From positions 6,386,001-6,450,000 of the forward strand of contig JAYKYS010000014.1 of the NCBI GenBank assembly GCA_036924285.1: a stretch of 64,000 nucleotides of DNA, in the 5' to 3' direction. The notes under the pieces are model-generated. The model was not told the origin of the DNA. It saw only the letters and a list, made by a program, of their open reading frames with translations, and made no database searches. The stretch is from Asterella californica. Taxonomy: Eukaryota > Streptophyta > Marchantiopsida > Marchantiales > Aytoniaceae. This document shows, piece after piece, positions 11,301 through 22,846 of this stretch (positions within the stretch are counted from its first letter, which is position 1; each line of letters starts with the position of its first letter). The position numbers were made by a program, and so were the translations under genes.

Positions 11301-11580
11301 GGTAGGGAGCTATTATGAAAGCCCGCCTCATCATATACACCGTAATGAGGACTTGAGCTGTACCTAAACGTACATCATATGTATGAATATATGTAACTTT
11401 GTGGTAACTAGGTTCTTGAGTGTACACCTACTCAGTATCTACTTGCATCAGTGACCCAGTGGCAAAAGTTCTTTCTCTACCTTTTCTACCTGTCTGAACG
11501 CTGATTTCACTGCTAAATTATTGCTCTTGAATTCATTCAAACCATCTCAATCTTTGTTTGCCATCGACGACCTTCACTAA
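8350..11580. other. Arm sequence with no recognised gene, nearly identical in both arms
   Basis: Several short frames on each strand (for example minus 9145-9384, minus 9861-10169, plus 10817-11164) are kept almost unchanged in the right arm at 34401-37216. Some are preceded by acceptor-like sequence (ttgcttctgcag on the minus strand near 9385). None resembles a family I know. They may be exons of an unrecognised gene or only passively duplicated DNA. RSH1 N-terminal exons were looked for here and not recognised. Confidence 0.35.
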
Positions 11581-11584
11581 TTGC

Positions 11585-12960
11585 ACTATCGTCGTGTTCA
11601 ATCCAGGTTCTTCAGTTCTGCATTAGACACTACATTAGAATCGATTAGCTTGCATTTGTCAGCCGTATGGCTTTCTACATCGCACGCTATACCAGGGGGA
11701 ACCATTTCTGGAAATGTGCTTCGCAGTACAGATTCCCATCGCACACCCTTCGATTACATACAATTGGCTAACTCCACTTAGCAAGTTAGGGCACATTCGG
11801 CTCCTGTTTGCTTCTTACTATGTACTTGGCCCGTATCTACCTCTGTACTAGAGAGTGGTCCTTGATATTCACACGTATGAATATATGTACTTGGCCGGGT
11901 TACTTGCGGGTTACCTCAGTACTAGAGAGTGGTCCTTGATAAAATCTGCCATTCTCGATGTACGAATATACGCACGGTGCTTATGGAGTCAGGGACCAGG
12001 TTGAGGAGCATGCAGCGGGACGGTGCTCTACCTGCATGCTCTGTTTAACTTGTGGTATTTAGGTTCTTTGAGTGTATACCTTTTCACCACCTACAGCTGT
12101 GTCAGGAAATTGGCCGATGAAATGTACTGCTATGACAACCACCTGCCGGGGTCAATTGTCTTGTGTTTATTTTCTGCTTGCCTGATGATCGTCGCTTCAA
12201 CTGACGCTCACTATCCATTTCGTCAATTCTTTAATTCTTGAACCCTCTTACATAACTCGACCTTTCTGCACTTTAGACTTACTTACAGGTCTGCATTATA
12301 ATCATGACCCGACTTACGTAGACTCGCATTGCATATCCTACATGTAGGCTGTATTGCACTCTATACCTGGGGAAACCATTTCTGGAAATGTGCTCGCATT
12401 TCACATTCCCATGGGCACGCCCTTTGGTTACAGACATTGGCTAACTCCAGACTGCAAGTTAGCGCAGATTCTGCCCCTGTTTGCTACTTACTTTGTAGTT
12501 CGCCGGGTTTTGCGGGCTACCTAAGTGCTAGAGCCTAGGTCCTTGATTCTATTTGCCATACTCGAGTGAATATATGTACTTATTATGTACTTTTCCTTCC
12601 TTTTACTTACTTCACTCTTGTTGTAATCAACACCACGGTATTAGTTCTGCATTAGATTCTTCATTCGCTTCAATCAGCTTGCATTGCATACTGTTCATGT
12701 CACTACATTGCACTTACATAGACTCGCATTGCATGTTTTACATGTCGGCAACATTGCACTTTACACCTGGGAGAACCATTTCTGGAAATGTGCTTCGCAT
12801 TCACATTCCCACCGGCACACCCTTTGGTTGGTTACAGGCATTGGCTACCTCCAGGAGTTAGCACACCTTCTGCCCCTGTTTGCTGCTACTCTGTACTCCG
12901 CCGGGTTTGCGGACCAACTAAGTGCTAGAGCGTGGTCCTTGAAGAAATCTGACATTCTCG
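11585..12960 (+). repeat. Degenerate tandem repeat, three units
   Basis: The block containing ccatttctggaaatgtgct occurs near 11703, 12373 and 12777. Each is followed by a cacattccca-like string, a ggctaactcca-like string, a gcccctgtttgct-like string and a ctagagngtggtccttgat-like string. Spacing is irregular (about 670 and 400 bp). Only the first unit lies inside the inverted duplication (mirrored near 33850); the others are in the spacer. Confidence 0.75.
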
Positions 12961-13650
12961 ATGTACGAATATATGTAGCCGGATGAATATTTTTGTGGTT
13001 ACCTTAGGTCTGGGGTAGTTCTTGCATTGAGCTGCTATCCTCATGGATCGATATATGATTGAATCACCAGTCTAGTTCCTGCCTTGACACCATCCCTTGA
13101 TGTTCCGTAGATTAGTGGCACTAAGTGAAGAGCTAAGTTCCCTACAGAAACTGCGGATGAACTGTTAAATCTTCATAAGGGTAGAAGAGCGAGTTCTTTG
13201 CCGGTCCAGGTCGTCTGAGACGAGTATGGTTCTCCAGATTCTGGTTTCTTTGGCAACATGTTTTACCAGCAGTCTGATACTACAGTCAATTCCTTTGGAA
13301 TTCTACTTGCAGGAATTGAAGTAAACCGTCAGCTATCTCTCTTCTTCTCATCTGAGAAAAGTGAAGGACGCTTTGCAGGTAACTATACTCTGTCGATACT
13401 GTTGGGGATTAGCTAAGTGTGCGGGCGAAGTCACTGTTTTCTCAGAACGCTGCTTTACCCGTGCATCAGTATATACTCTGTCGCTACTCTGTGTACCAAG
13501 ATATACTCTGTCGATATTTAAGAGCAGTCTGGAAAAATTGACTGCACCTTTTCTCTTGGATGCATTTTGGGGTATCTGCTGTTATTGCCGTTTGATTGGT
13601 TCAGGAAAGACATGCAATTTCACAGCCTGCACGTTTGCACGTTTTGAACA
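12094..13650. other. Spacer start: repeats, no gene
   Basis: Holds repeat units 2 and 3 (above). From 13380 to 13520 a short motif tatactctgtcg occurs three times. No coding region recognised until the RSH1 exon. Confidence 0.5.
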
Positions 13651-13654
13651 CGCT

Positions 13655-13771
13655 AATCCCGATGGTTGTGAACTTCACCTTGCTTTTGAAGCTCATGACG
13701 GTCAGAAACGTCGAAGCGGAGAACCCTTTATCATTCATCCTGTGGCGGTGGCAGGCATTTTAGGAGAGCTG
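13655..13771 (+). pseudogene. RSH1: RSH1-type RelA/SpoT homologue, start of HD domain (exon relic)
   Basis: RSH proteins make or break the alarmone ppGpp, in plants mostly in plastids. The plus strand reads LAFEAHDGQKRRSGEPF followed by IIHPVAVAGILGEL, the opening of the HD (hydrolase) domain of plant RSH1, including the conserved H of the HP pair. A gtaagg donor follows directly after GEL. Residues before this (cgatggttgtgaacttcac, read DGCELH) fit the preceding helix. The upstream exons are not recognisable. The next exon is at 14588-14717, and the order and spacing fit a split gene. Called a relic because the following exon is frameshifted and nothing downstream matches. Confidence 0.75.
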
Positions 13772-14587
13772 GTAAGGACTCAAAGGTGGTTATATTGTTT
13801 GCTGAGTTTCTTTCCGGGACATCGTAATACTGGTTCATCTGTTCGTCGTATGGATTCCATTGCTTTGGTTGTAGGCACGCGCACACAATGCATTGGAGTA
13901 TTTTGAGCGTCGGGTGTAGCATCTGTAGACGCTTGTTCTTTCCTGGTTGACCATCGTTACAGATACGACTTACTCTGTCTCCCCTTAACCCCTCTCTGGT
14001 TCCGTGGACAAAGGAATCGCGGCCTTGCAGTACCAGAATGTCAGAAAGAGGACCTGTTGGGCCACCCCCACTCGATTAGATGACCTGGAGAGTCTCAACG
14101 TTTCCATCTCCATCCTCAGTTTGGTTCACATACTGGTTGTGGAACCGGTACAGTGAGCAACCTGATAGAATCTGGAAGGTCGTATCAGTCGGTATTGAAT
14201 CTTGTGTATTGTGGACTTGCTGTATCTTTCGCGTCTCTGCTGCTTTACTACTTCGTGTACCATATGAAGAACTGGCATATTTCAGTAATTCAGTCCGGAA
14301 ACTGCTGCATTGAGATGTGCATTCTATGGTGGGTGGTCCCCGCGACTGTTGCCCACCAAACAAAACCTGTGGTTTCTTTATCACGACCACCAAAAGCTAA
14401 AAGTAACACCTGTGGCTTAGTAGGGTTCCAAAGTTCCGGTCGGACAGTTTTCTTATCTACCTGCCTCGCTTTCTCCTTCACTAGTGCATATCTTGCTTTG
14501 TAGAGTACACTAACACTCAACTCGGACGGTATCCTAGCAGTCGCATTATTCTAGTCATTAACGAGTCTATACTTTGTGCGAAACGGG
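13772..14587. other. Intron-like gap between the two RSH1 exon relics
   Basis: No recognised coding. It contains overlapping opposite-strand frames that look like shadows. It begins with gtaagg and ends with gggag before the ATG of the next exon match. Confidence 0.5.
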
Positions 14588-14717
14588 AGATGGATTGGGA
14601 GACCATTGCTGCGGGACTCTTACATGACACCGTCCAGGATACTGAACGCGTGACTTTTGAGAGGATTGAGGAGCAGTTTGGGACGGTGGTACGGCGAATA
14701 GTTGAAGGGAGACGAAG
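14588..14717 (+). pseudogene. RSH1: RSH1 HD-domain second exon, with a one-base deletion
   Basis: Plus strand reads MDWETIAAGLLHDTVQDT then a FERIEEQFGTVVRRIVEG stretch. LLHDTVxDT is the catalytic HD motif of RSH hydrolase domains, and the H and D are both kept. Plant RSH1 continues VEGETK at this point. Here the bases are gaaggg-agacgaag followed by gtaacg. Relative to that expectation one G is missing from a G run, so the frame breaks three codons before a good splice donor. This is either a real single-base lesion or a homopolymer sequencing error. No further RSH1 exons were found downstream. Confidence 0.75.
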
Positions 14718-14785
14718 GTAACGGGTCGAACTGCTTGATCTTCAATTTCATTGCGTTTACTAATTAAAATTACATCAAAAGAAAA

Positions 14786-14843
14786 AGGCTCTGAGGCTGG
14801 TTGTGAACCTGCACGTACTCTAATCCTCTGAGCTACAGACCGC
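14786..14843 (-). pseudogene. Degenerate tRNA, trnR-like 5' half
   Basis: Minus strand reads GGTCTGTAGCTCAGAGGATT then AGAGTACGTG, matching the acceptor strand and D-arm of plastid-type trnR(ACG). The anticodon arm is missing and a B-box-like GGTTCACAACC follows. No functional cloverleaf. It abuts the minisatellite, whose unit shares the cagacc end. Confidence 0.5.
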
Positions 14844-15367
14844 GCTTACGTTTCTAAATGAATCTACTTAAGTGTTCAAAAGTTGATTGATGTTAAGATT
14901 TGGTGAACCTTGACAGACCCCGTTTGCGTTTCTAAGTGAACCTACTTAGTGATGAGATGCTAAGACTTTGCTGAACCCTGACAGACCCCGCTTGCGTTTT
15001 CTGAATGAACCTACTTAGTGATGGGTAGTTGATTATGCTAAGATATTGCTGGACCGTAACAGACCCCGCTTGCGTTTTTTCAATGAACTTACTTAGGGAT
15101 GAGATCGTAAGACTTTGCTCAACCCTGACAGACTCGCTTGCGGTTTCCAAATCAACCTACTTAGTGATGAGAAGTTAGTTGGTGCTAAGACTTTGCTGAA
15201 CCCTGACAGAACCCGCTTGCTTTGTCTAAATCAACCTACTTAGTTATGAGAAGTTAATTGGTGATACGGCTTTGCTGAACCCTGACAGAACCCGCTTGCG
15301 TTTTCTAAATGAGCCTACTTTGTGATGAGAAGTTGATTGGTGTTAAGACTTTGCTGAGCCCTGACAG
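14838..15367. repeat. Minisatellite, about seven units of 66-80 bp
   Basis: The anchor ctgacagaccccgcttgcg (with variants) occurs near 14912, 14978, 15058, 15126, 15203, 15282 and, truncated, 15361. Intervals are 66-68 or 77-80 bp, the longer units carrying an extra agttgattggt-like segment. The first unit starts inside the trnR-like relic at its left edge, so part of the unit derives from or has captured a tRNA 5' end. Confidence 0.85.
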
Positions 15368-15449
15368 TGGTAAACAAATGTGGTAAGATTGAAAACAGGA
15401 ATCTGTTTGTAATGTATTTATTTTAGTACTTTTGAGTAAAAGTTCTTGT

Positions 15450-15528
15450 AGGCCTGGAGGGATAACCCTCGACACCATGGTTCGTATGGTTCGTAGCCAC
15501 GAGCTATAATCCACTGAGCTACAGACCC
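15450..15528 (-). pseudogene. Plastid-type trnR(ACG) pseudogene
   Basis: Minus strand begins GGGTCTGTAGCTCAGTGGAT and carries GTGGCTACGAACCA, the anticodon arm of plastid trnR with ACG anticodon. A 9-base tandem duplication (tacgaacca) enlarges the anticodon arm and three bases of the T loop are missing. The 7-bp acceptor stem still pairs if G-U is allowed (GGGTCTG with CAGGCCT). Likely a nuclear insertion of organelle DNA or an old tRNA-derived repeat. Confidence 0.7.
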
Positions 15529-15529
15529 A

Positions 15530-18240
15530 TTAAACTCTTCAAGAAATCTTTTAAGAAGCAATTTTTTCTACTCTTAAGAGAATTCGCTCCTTAGGCCTTA
15601 GAGGCAAACAAGCAGCAGGCCTTTACTAGGCAGTGCTAATTGTTTTTAGGTTATTTTGGATGTAATAATTTTTCCGCGGGAGGCGGATGCGGAGGATATC
15701 TAGTTGGAGAAACGGTTAAATTACTAAATGAATTAAATTTTTTTATATATTTTCACTCGAGACAAACCAGACATGTATATATGAAGACGGGATCACTAAA
15801 TGTACTTTGTTTATGGGTTTGATACTGAATCGGTGGCTATTTGTGATCAGTTTAGTTATATATTTATTTTGCAATAGCTTATATTTATTAGTTTAATTTT
15901 TATATTTAAATTTAGTATAATTCATCCCTTGTTTTTTCCTTATCTAAAATATATTCTCTAGAAATTCAGTCGGACATTCGTCTGTTTGATTTTTCTCTTA
16001 TCACTATAAGTGGACAGAGAGCCAATAAACATTATGAATTAAGGACACTTGTCATTTTCTTCATCTCTTCCAGAAGTTCATCTTGCATGAATATTGGCAG
16101 TAAATTTTAGACTCTTCCGCGTAACAGAAAGCCAGCCAGTTATTATTTTAAGTCATAATTGTTTTGTACTTTCGGACATACTTTTAAGTATATCATTCTT
16201 TCACCTCTGATTTATCGCTTTTCCAAAATTGTTCTCAAACTCGCAAGAAATTTGAGATACGCTTTGTCCATTCTAACAATGTGCAAAATATGCACATTGT
16301 TATACTTTTGAGAACTTTTGTTAGCTTGTTGTTATCGGAAAAATGTTTAAGTGGTAACCAAAATTTCTGTTCTAAGATCATCAACAAAATTAAAACATTA
16401 TACAGTATTAATTCTTAGTCCGGCCTAAGAACGCAGGAGAAGCCGAACATAAGCCATAAGAGGAGCGCGGACAGACGCACTCCCATGGTACATATTTAGA
16501 GTACTCGATGAGAAATCTAAAATCTAATTCATTACCTAACTCTTTCCAACGAAATGATTAGATAATAAATTAATCCTGTGTATATTTGTCTCAGTGCGGA
16601 GAGTGGTCACGTTTCCAGTGTGATACGTGCATATATATTCACCTCAAATATCATCCTTTGGAGGAGAAATAGGCAGCCGTTGCCGATAGTAACAAACAGT
16701 AGGAAAACATATAAGTTCACACACTCACACTAATTGATTTTGTTACGCACGCTACACTTGTCCTCTTGAGGGAGGAAGACTTGTTTTCATATTCACCTCT
16801 TCTGAGTTAGGAAGCTGGGAATATGCAAAGAATTTTAATTTATGTCTTTATTTTTCCTCTTGAAAAAGTTAGGTTATAAATTAAAGCTACACATGGAGAA
16901 TGTTTTTATTTGTAGGAGTGATAGATATTTATACCAAATAATGATTTTGTTCGTGTGAGTAACTTATGGGTTTGTTATAACTGAAGTGAACATGTGTAAT
17001 GAAGTTATCAAATGGAATCTAAATTCAGTGATCTAAATTTAGTACTTTAATTTAGTGAAATTATTTTATAGAACTTTGACACAAATAATGATTTGTAAAT
17101 CTTGCCGAGCAGTATTGTCCCCGTGACTGTACGCCTTACACTAATTTTTTCATTACATTATTTTTGAAAACTGTTCTCAATCGATTATCGATGATTATTT
17201 TGGTTGTATGTTAAACATTTATCTCTTTCCTTCCTATAAGTACAATTTGGATGCATAATTTGGTTCTTATGTTAAAACAATACAATACAGAACAGTTGTA
17301 TTGACAACTATCGTAGTTGGCTCAGAACGGATAGCCTTTACGTCATTACATATTAATGGGGCTGACTGCGTGTTGTCTTTTTTCTTTTTTTATATATATA
17401 AAGCCGACGGTACGCCACAAAACGCGACGATGTTGACTATATAATGTACTTTAGTTCAAGCAATCATACGGATGAGTATGCATGATACTTTTGTATCTAA
17501 TTAAATAGTGCATGACGTAGAATATACACATGTAGTGTAGTATCAAACCAATAATATACATCCAAAGTCATGTAGATGGTTGAGGTATTATTATGTATAT
17601 AGAACGGTAAACACCTAAAGAAGTTTCCGGAGAAAACAGCAACTTCCCTGCACACTTAGACCTCCATGGAAATACAAAATGAGTAATAAAGAGTGATGTA
17701 CATATACATTCACTTGGTTTGAGAAGTTAGCGAATCTATATAATAGAGATCGAACCAAAGGGAAATGCGTAGAGAAAACACATTTCCACTGAGGAGAAAA
17801 AGATACTCGACTCAGTTACAAAGTTATCCTTACCTAATAAGCATGCCGATCGACTTCAGGAAGTTCTACTCTCTTCATACTATATCAATAAAAATGTAAA
17901 AGTTATAAATAAATTATAGATAAAAATGAAAATATATCTATAAATGTTAAGTGTTAGTTCAACCTACATTCACGAGACCGTGCAAAGATAACCCACAAAT
18001 TGAATGAACGCAGGATCAATATATTTTTGAGGGTACAAGTGCAACAGTCAGCTCAAAATTAATTTTGCTTCAATTAATTTATTAATTTATCATTTAACTC
18101 TTTCCGACAAAAAGATTAAGTAATAAAATAAGCTTGCTGCACTCCTCCATCTTCAGAAGGGAATAGATGAACAAGCAAGCATAACAAAAGAGGTTAATAT
18201 CCTTCAAAAAATTCACACATAAGAAGTGAAAACGGACAAG
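15530..18240. other. AT-rich spacer, no gene seen
   Basis: No coding similarity on either strand. Includes a perfect hairpin at 16274-16302 (12-nt arms, 5-nt loop) and two or three copies of the cacctcc/taatttatt motif pair also seen in the arms. The upstream part of the copia element (5' LTR, primer-binding site, gag N-terminus) should lie near its right end, but I could not identify it. Confidence 0.5.
16274..16302. repeat. Short perfect hairpin, 12-nt arms
   Basis: taacaatgtgca, aaata, tgcacattgtta. No T run follows that would suggest a Pol III terminator. Confidence 0.8.
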
Positions 18241-18259
18241 CTAGAATATAGAAATAATA

Positions 18260-18530
18260 TTTCTCGACAGCGGGCGAGTGTTACAATCGCAACCAAGAGT
18301 CCACGGACATTTCTTACGGGTCGTGGAAAAGATACTAGACGTGGACGAGGTCATGGACATCAGCAACAACAATAGTAGAACCAGCAACATGTTGGTTCTT
18401 CCAACAACCATAACGTGCACCTAGTTCATGCAACTACTGCAAGAAGCAAGACCACAATGTAAATCAATGCTACAAGCGACAGAACAACCAAAGACAATAC
18501 GACAACACTCCCAGTAAGGTAACACAGATT
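18260..18530 (+). pseudogene. Copia gag fragment with zinc knuckle
   Basis: An RGRGKDTRRGRGHGH-like basic/glycine stretch is followed by CNYCKKQDHNVNQC, an exact CX2CX4HX4C knuckle (18429-18470) that binds RNA in retrotransposon gag. A TAG interrupts the polyglutamine-like run just before it. Confidence 0.8.
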
Positions 18531-18572
18531 CCCTAGAATAGCGAGGTATAAACAACTAACTAAGTCTCCTAC

Positions 18573-20735
18573 CTAATCCTGATCACCAGATGTGATATCC
18601 ATGGGATGTGCACCTGCCTGATTATCTAACTCATCTTCTAGTAAAATGTGCGGCTCTGTTGATACCTCTAGCGCGGCTAAGACGTCATCCGCCTTAATGA
18701 CAACCATGTGCTCTTCTGTAATTGGCTCGGAAGTCAGAAGTTGTCCTTGGGAAGCTGTACCTATCTGCGCTTCTGAGCTCTTCTGCAAGATCTGCTCGTT
18801 GTTGGGAGCTAGGGCGATCTCCTGGAGGTTAGAGGTAGTCATTACCTCCACTTTGAACACATGGGAAGCTATCTCATCTTCTTGTCTAGATCTTTCACAA
18901 GGGTTGGTCTTGAGGCACCAGAAGACATGGCTGTGGGGTTAAGAACCGAAGAAAGATCATAGAGAGTCTTCAAACCCTCGACCTATCGATCCAAGTAGAA
19001 CATGATGTCCTTGCATTCGACCAACATGTCTTTGGAGGCATCGTCTCAAGTTCAAACCAAGGTCAAAAGCTTCCTCCCTACAGTGAAGTTGAGCTTCTTC
19101 CTGAGCGGTTCTCTCATCTACGCCATGATCTCTTTGCTTCGCGCTTCTTCTCCTCTGCAGCCTTGGCTTCTGTGGCTTCTCGCTGTGCATCCCAAGTCTT
19201 CTTCTCGCCCACTGAATCAGTTAATTTACCTATGATCCGCAAGACTTCATGTTCTCTCTGCTGAAGTCGCACATGTAGCTCCTTGTGGGTCTTCCGCTTG
19301 GATCAAATTCCTTAACAGAAGCGGAAGCTTCCATTTTGTACTTGGTGGCGATTTTCTCTATTGTGCGGAGGTTGGCTTCCAGAGCTTCCACCTTCTGCTT
19401 CTACGCTTCCTCCTTCTAAATCAAAGTTCGAAGACCAAATCCAGACTGAATAGGTTTCTCTTGGACCTTAGCCCGCTTCTCCACCATCTCCATAGCTGAG
19501 TGGATCTTGTTGCTGAAGAAGACGCTGAACTCTTCCAATCTTCTTCTCGTAGAAGCCAAGTTCATGTCAACATATCCGTCTGTTGCAGCTTCCCAGTCTT
19601 CTTGAGATACTTGGACCTCTTCCACCATGGTGGCTTTCTCCTTCTGCACTCGAGAAGACGCCACTTGCAATATCTTCTTAGGTGGGAGATCTCTTTCACA
19701 GTAGAGACAGACTTCTTCTCTACGCAGTCACCAATCGTAGTCAAAACATCTATCTAGGTTCTATCTTTTGGAGTCTTCAAAAGACTCCTTGGGATCGTAG
19801 GAACTGTTTTCCTAGTGGTTATAGTGTGTCTTCTTGAGAATCCGACTCAGATCCAGAGTGGATGATGAGGTAAGACATACTCTTCCTAGGAACGCTCTTA
19901 GGTCCTATCCTCCTCGGGACGACGTGTCTTTCGTGCCGCTAGAATCATCTGTTTGACTTGTGATCTTCTTTTGGTTCACGCTTGGTCCTTCCTTAAGCAC
20001 TGGAATGGGAGGAGAAGACATGGCACGTGCACAATATTCTTCTTCTGAAGTCTCCTCCTTGACTTCTTTCTGTCTCACTAGTCCATACTTGACCAACTGT
20101 GTCTCATTCAAACCCCCCTTGGACACATACATGTAGCAGATGGTGAAAATGTCCTCCTGCAGGGGTGCCCAAATAAGCTAACTCGGCATGGACATAAGCG
20201 TGGAAGAAGATGTCCCAATTGACGACCTCTCTTGTCCAGACAACTTCCAAGAACTCCACATCATGGTTTCCTAGATATCGGACCTTGTGAGCTTTTCCCT
20301 CGGGGAAAAGATGAAGGTAAAGCTTCCCCATAAGACGCTTCTTTGGCTCCCGATATGCTTCCACCTTCCAACGATTCTTTCTATGTTGATCTTTCAGGAA
20401 GAGACAAATAGTACTCTCGGGTACATGTCATTTCTCTTAGATGATCTTAGGAATCTTCCTCTTCTCTAGCTTGTAATGCCGGTTCTCATATTCAGGTCCG
20501 TGGAACGCTCTTCACCACCATTCCACCGTCCATAGTGCTAGTCTTCCTCTGGTGACTCTTGGCTTGATAGTTACATGGTTTCGAGGAGGTAGGGCTGCCC
20601 AACCTCTTCCAACAAACCTTGGTCGGCAAGATTCCAATCCCAAGTGAAGAAGTCGAGGCCCAACTCCTTGATGAAGGGTTTGGTCGCGCTCATCTCCACT
20701 CGTGGTAACACAAGACCTCGAGGATGCATCGTCAT
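18573..20735 (-). pseudogene. Unidentified minus-strand gene remnant nested in copia
   Basis: Reading from 20735 down: an N-terminal piece starting MTMHPRGLVLPRVEMSATKP (stop after about 54 codons); a KVRYLGNHDVEFLEVVW segment followed by VVNWDIFFHAYVHAELAYL (20104-20364); an acidic SSPPIPVLKEGPS linker (19905-20132); then coiled-coil-like K/E/Q-rich stretches (19416-19670, 18957-19190) and a final acidic piece (18573-18860). Stops and frameshifts separate these blocks. The pattern of one globular domain followed by coiled coil resembles accessory or gag-like proteins of plant transposons, but I do not recognise the family. It interrupts the copia element on the opposite strand. Confidence 0.45.
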
Positions 20736-21430
20736 TTTGAAGCTTCTGTTACACTATAACACACATGCTTGATGTGAGTCTAAGGCTCAATCCTTGCCAA
20801 ACCCTCACATTCCAGCTTCCACTCTCAAAAGACGAGTTGAGTCTTCTAGAAGATAGCTATTTTGTCTTCCAGAATTCTAAGAGTACTTCCTAATTGCATC
20901 ACGTCTTCCGATCTATATCTACGCAATCTTAACTAAGCAAGGCATCCCATGGATTTCTAAGAGGACAATCCACCTTGTAGTTCATCCTACTTCCTAACAG
21001 AAGATGAAGAGATACTTGAGAAGCGAGTCCTACGAATCAATTAGAAAAAGGAATGAATGACTCTTGCGATGACAGTGATCTCCAAGAAGACTCTCGGGAT
21101 AGCTCCGACGTCTTCAGACCTAGACTTCTCGCATCTAGGCTTCCCATCACTAGTCTCACTTGTCCTCGGCTTCCTACACTAAATCTATCCTCACAACAAC
21201 CACTGAACATTCAAACTCTATCTTTCGACTCCTCCCTCGCATACACTCTCAGAAGAAGCTTACTGCGTAATGAGAAAGGACCCTTGACATTGCTCTCCAG
21301 ATTTTGTCAGTAAGACTTCTCACAGTTCTCATATAAAGTTTGGAAGAAGAAGGAATAGGTTGTTATGGATAAGACAGAAGAGACGCGTAGAGGACCCTCA
21401 CATCTTCTCGGGCATTCTGACAGCCTTTCA
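20736..21430. other. Edge of nested insertion, no domain recognised
   Basis: Between the start of the minus-strand remnant and the first copia GAG-pre-integrase match. An 86-codon plus-strand frame (21053-21313) resembles nothing I know. The exact insertion junction was not resolved. Confidence 0.35.
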
Positions 21431-21439
21431 AATGGATGC

Positions 21440-22160
21440 CTCTACGTATAAGTTACAGGTTGCCATGTATGGACATCATGATCCAATAGTGTCTGATATT
21501 GACTCTGACACAAGAGAATTTGGCGCATGAAATCTTCCGAATTCTAACCTAGGTACAGATCTGCTCAAATTTGAATCCCGTGAGTCCACTAGAGTCTGTG
21601 CAACCTGTCAATTCGGCAAGTAAGCTAGACAGCTCTTTAAGAGTTCAGATAGCAGAGCGAACAAGCTTCTGAAACTTATTCACACTGATGTATATACTAC
21701 TTCTTAGCCAAGTATGACTGATTTTCAGTACTTTGTTTCGTTCATTGATGATCATTCGCGTTATACTTGGATCTATTTGTTGAGAAACAAGTCCTCTGTC
21801 GAAGTACTATCAGATTTCTATACTTCCCGCAAGTTGGTGGAGAAACAGTCTAGAGAATCTATCCTCTGTTTGAGATTTTTATATTTGATGGAGGAGGTGA
21901 GTTTGTTTCTAGAAAGTTCGATGTATATCTGCGTGAGCATAGCATCAGATGTCAGAAGACTTGCAGTTACAATCCACAGTAGAACAAGATTGTGGAGCGC
22001 AAGAATCGACACATAACAGAAGCTGCTCGTGCGATGTTGAATGAGAAGATCATGCTTAGATCTTACTATGTAGAAGTTGTTTCATGCGTGGTGTATGTGA
22101 TGAATCGGATGCTTACAGCGGCAGTCCACAACTAGACACTGATGGAGGTCTTCACAGGCA
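21440..22160 (+). pseudogene. Copia GAG-pre-integrase and integrase fragment
   Basis: Shows a HHDPIVSDID segment, a CATCQFGK zinc-binding end, then LIHTDVYTT and YFVSFIDDHSRYTWIYLL, which include the first two catalytic-core positions of copia integrases. At least three in-frame stops occur, and the frame is lost after about 21890. Inactive. Confidence 0.8.
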
Positions 22161-22846
22161 GTAAGCATATTACTCTTTCTTTAAAATTTTTGGATGTATC
22201 TGTTATGTGCACATACCTGATGAAAGACCTAGAAACTAGATCCGAAAGTAGATAGATGTATCTTCCTTAGATATGCTTCTGATACAAAAGGATATAGATG
22301 TTACAATCATTCGTCGAAGCAGTTCTATAGCAATAGAGATGTTGTTTTTTATGAGCTATAGTTTTGGTTTGCTCTTGCACATGTCGTAGCCATCCTTGTA
22401 CCTACTATAGAACCAAGGAGTTAGTTAATTATAGTACCTCAGAGAAGGACATTGAGTGGAAGATCTGGAAAAGTCAGTTCTCCATAGAGCTGTTGTTAAC
22501 GCTGGAAGTCCACATAATACATCATAGTGAAACTAGTGTAGTTTATACACAAGACGATATAGTGCTATTATAGCGTATGTCGCATCATAGCGACTCGTCT
22601 AGATATGTGGATCTCTTACATCCCTTGATACTTTATCTCATACCTTGGCGTCTATGTCAGATTTGTTGCAAGAGGAGGTGACTAGTGCACCGGTTATCTC
22701 TCGTGGATCTAAACGAGCAATACATCTAGTGAGTAGGTATATGCATGAAGGTTTCCTTGATGCATATCATGCATAGATGACCAATGTTGTTCAAAGAACC
22801 GAGTTCACTTGAGGAGGTGATGCACAAACTCCAATGAGTAAGTGTT

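Larger units (their letters stand above)
1..12093 (+). repeat. Left arm of a large inverted duplication
   Basis: The whole segment reappears in reverse complement at 33471-55557. Paired coordinates sum to about 55557 near base 1, about 54200-54390 from 1250 to 5000 (after the 1.38 kb insertion in the right arm), and about 45390-45567 from 5500 to 12093 (after the 8.9 kb insertion). The arms differ by scattered substitutions and indels, so they are not identical copies of one molecule. Private left-arm sequence includes about 100 bp near 2310-2410 and about 88 bp near 3615-3700. The inner end is sharp at 12093, where the right arm meets segment D. The outer end may lie beyond base 1. Confidence 0.95.

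Noticed and set aside
13361..13906. Single 181-codon ORF as an intact gene
   Set aside because: Only the 13655-13771 part matches RSH1; the rest reads through intron and repeat sequence.
15450..15528. Functional trnR
   Set aside because: A 9-base duplication in the anticodon arm and loss of three T-loop bases break the fold.
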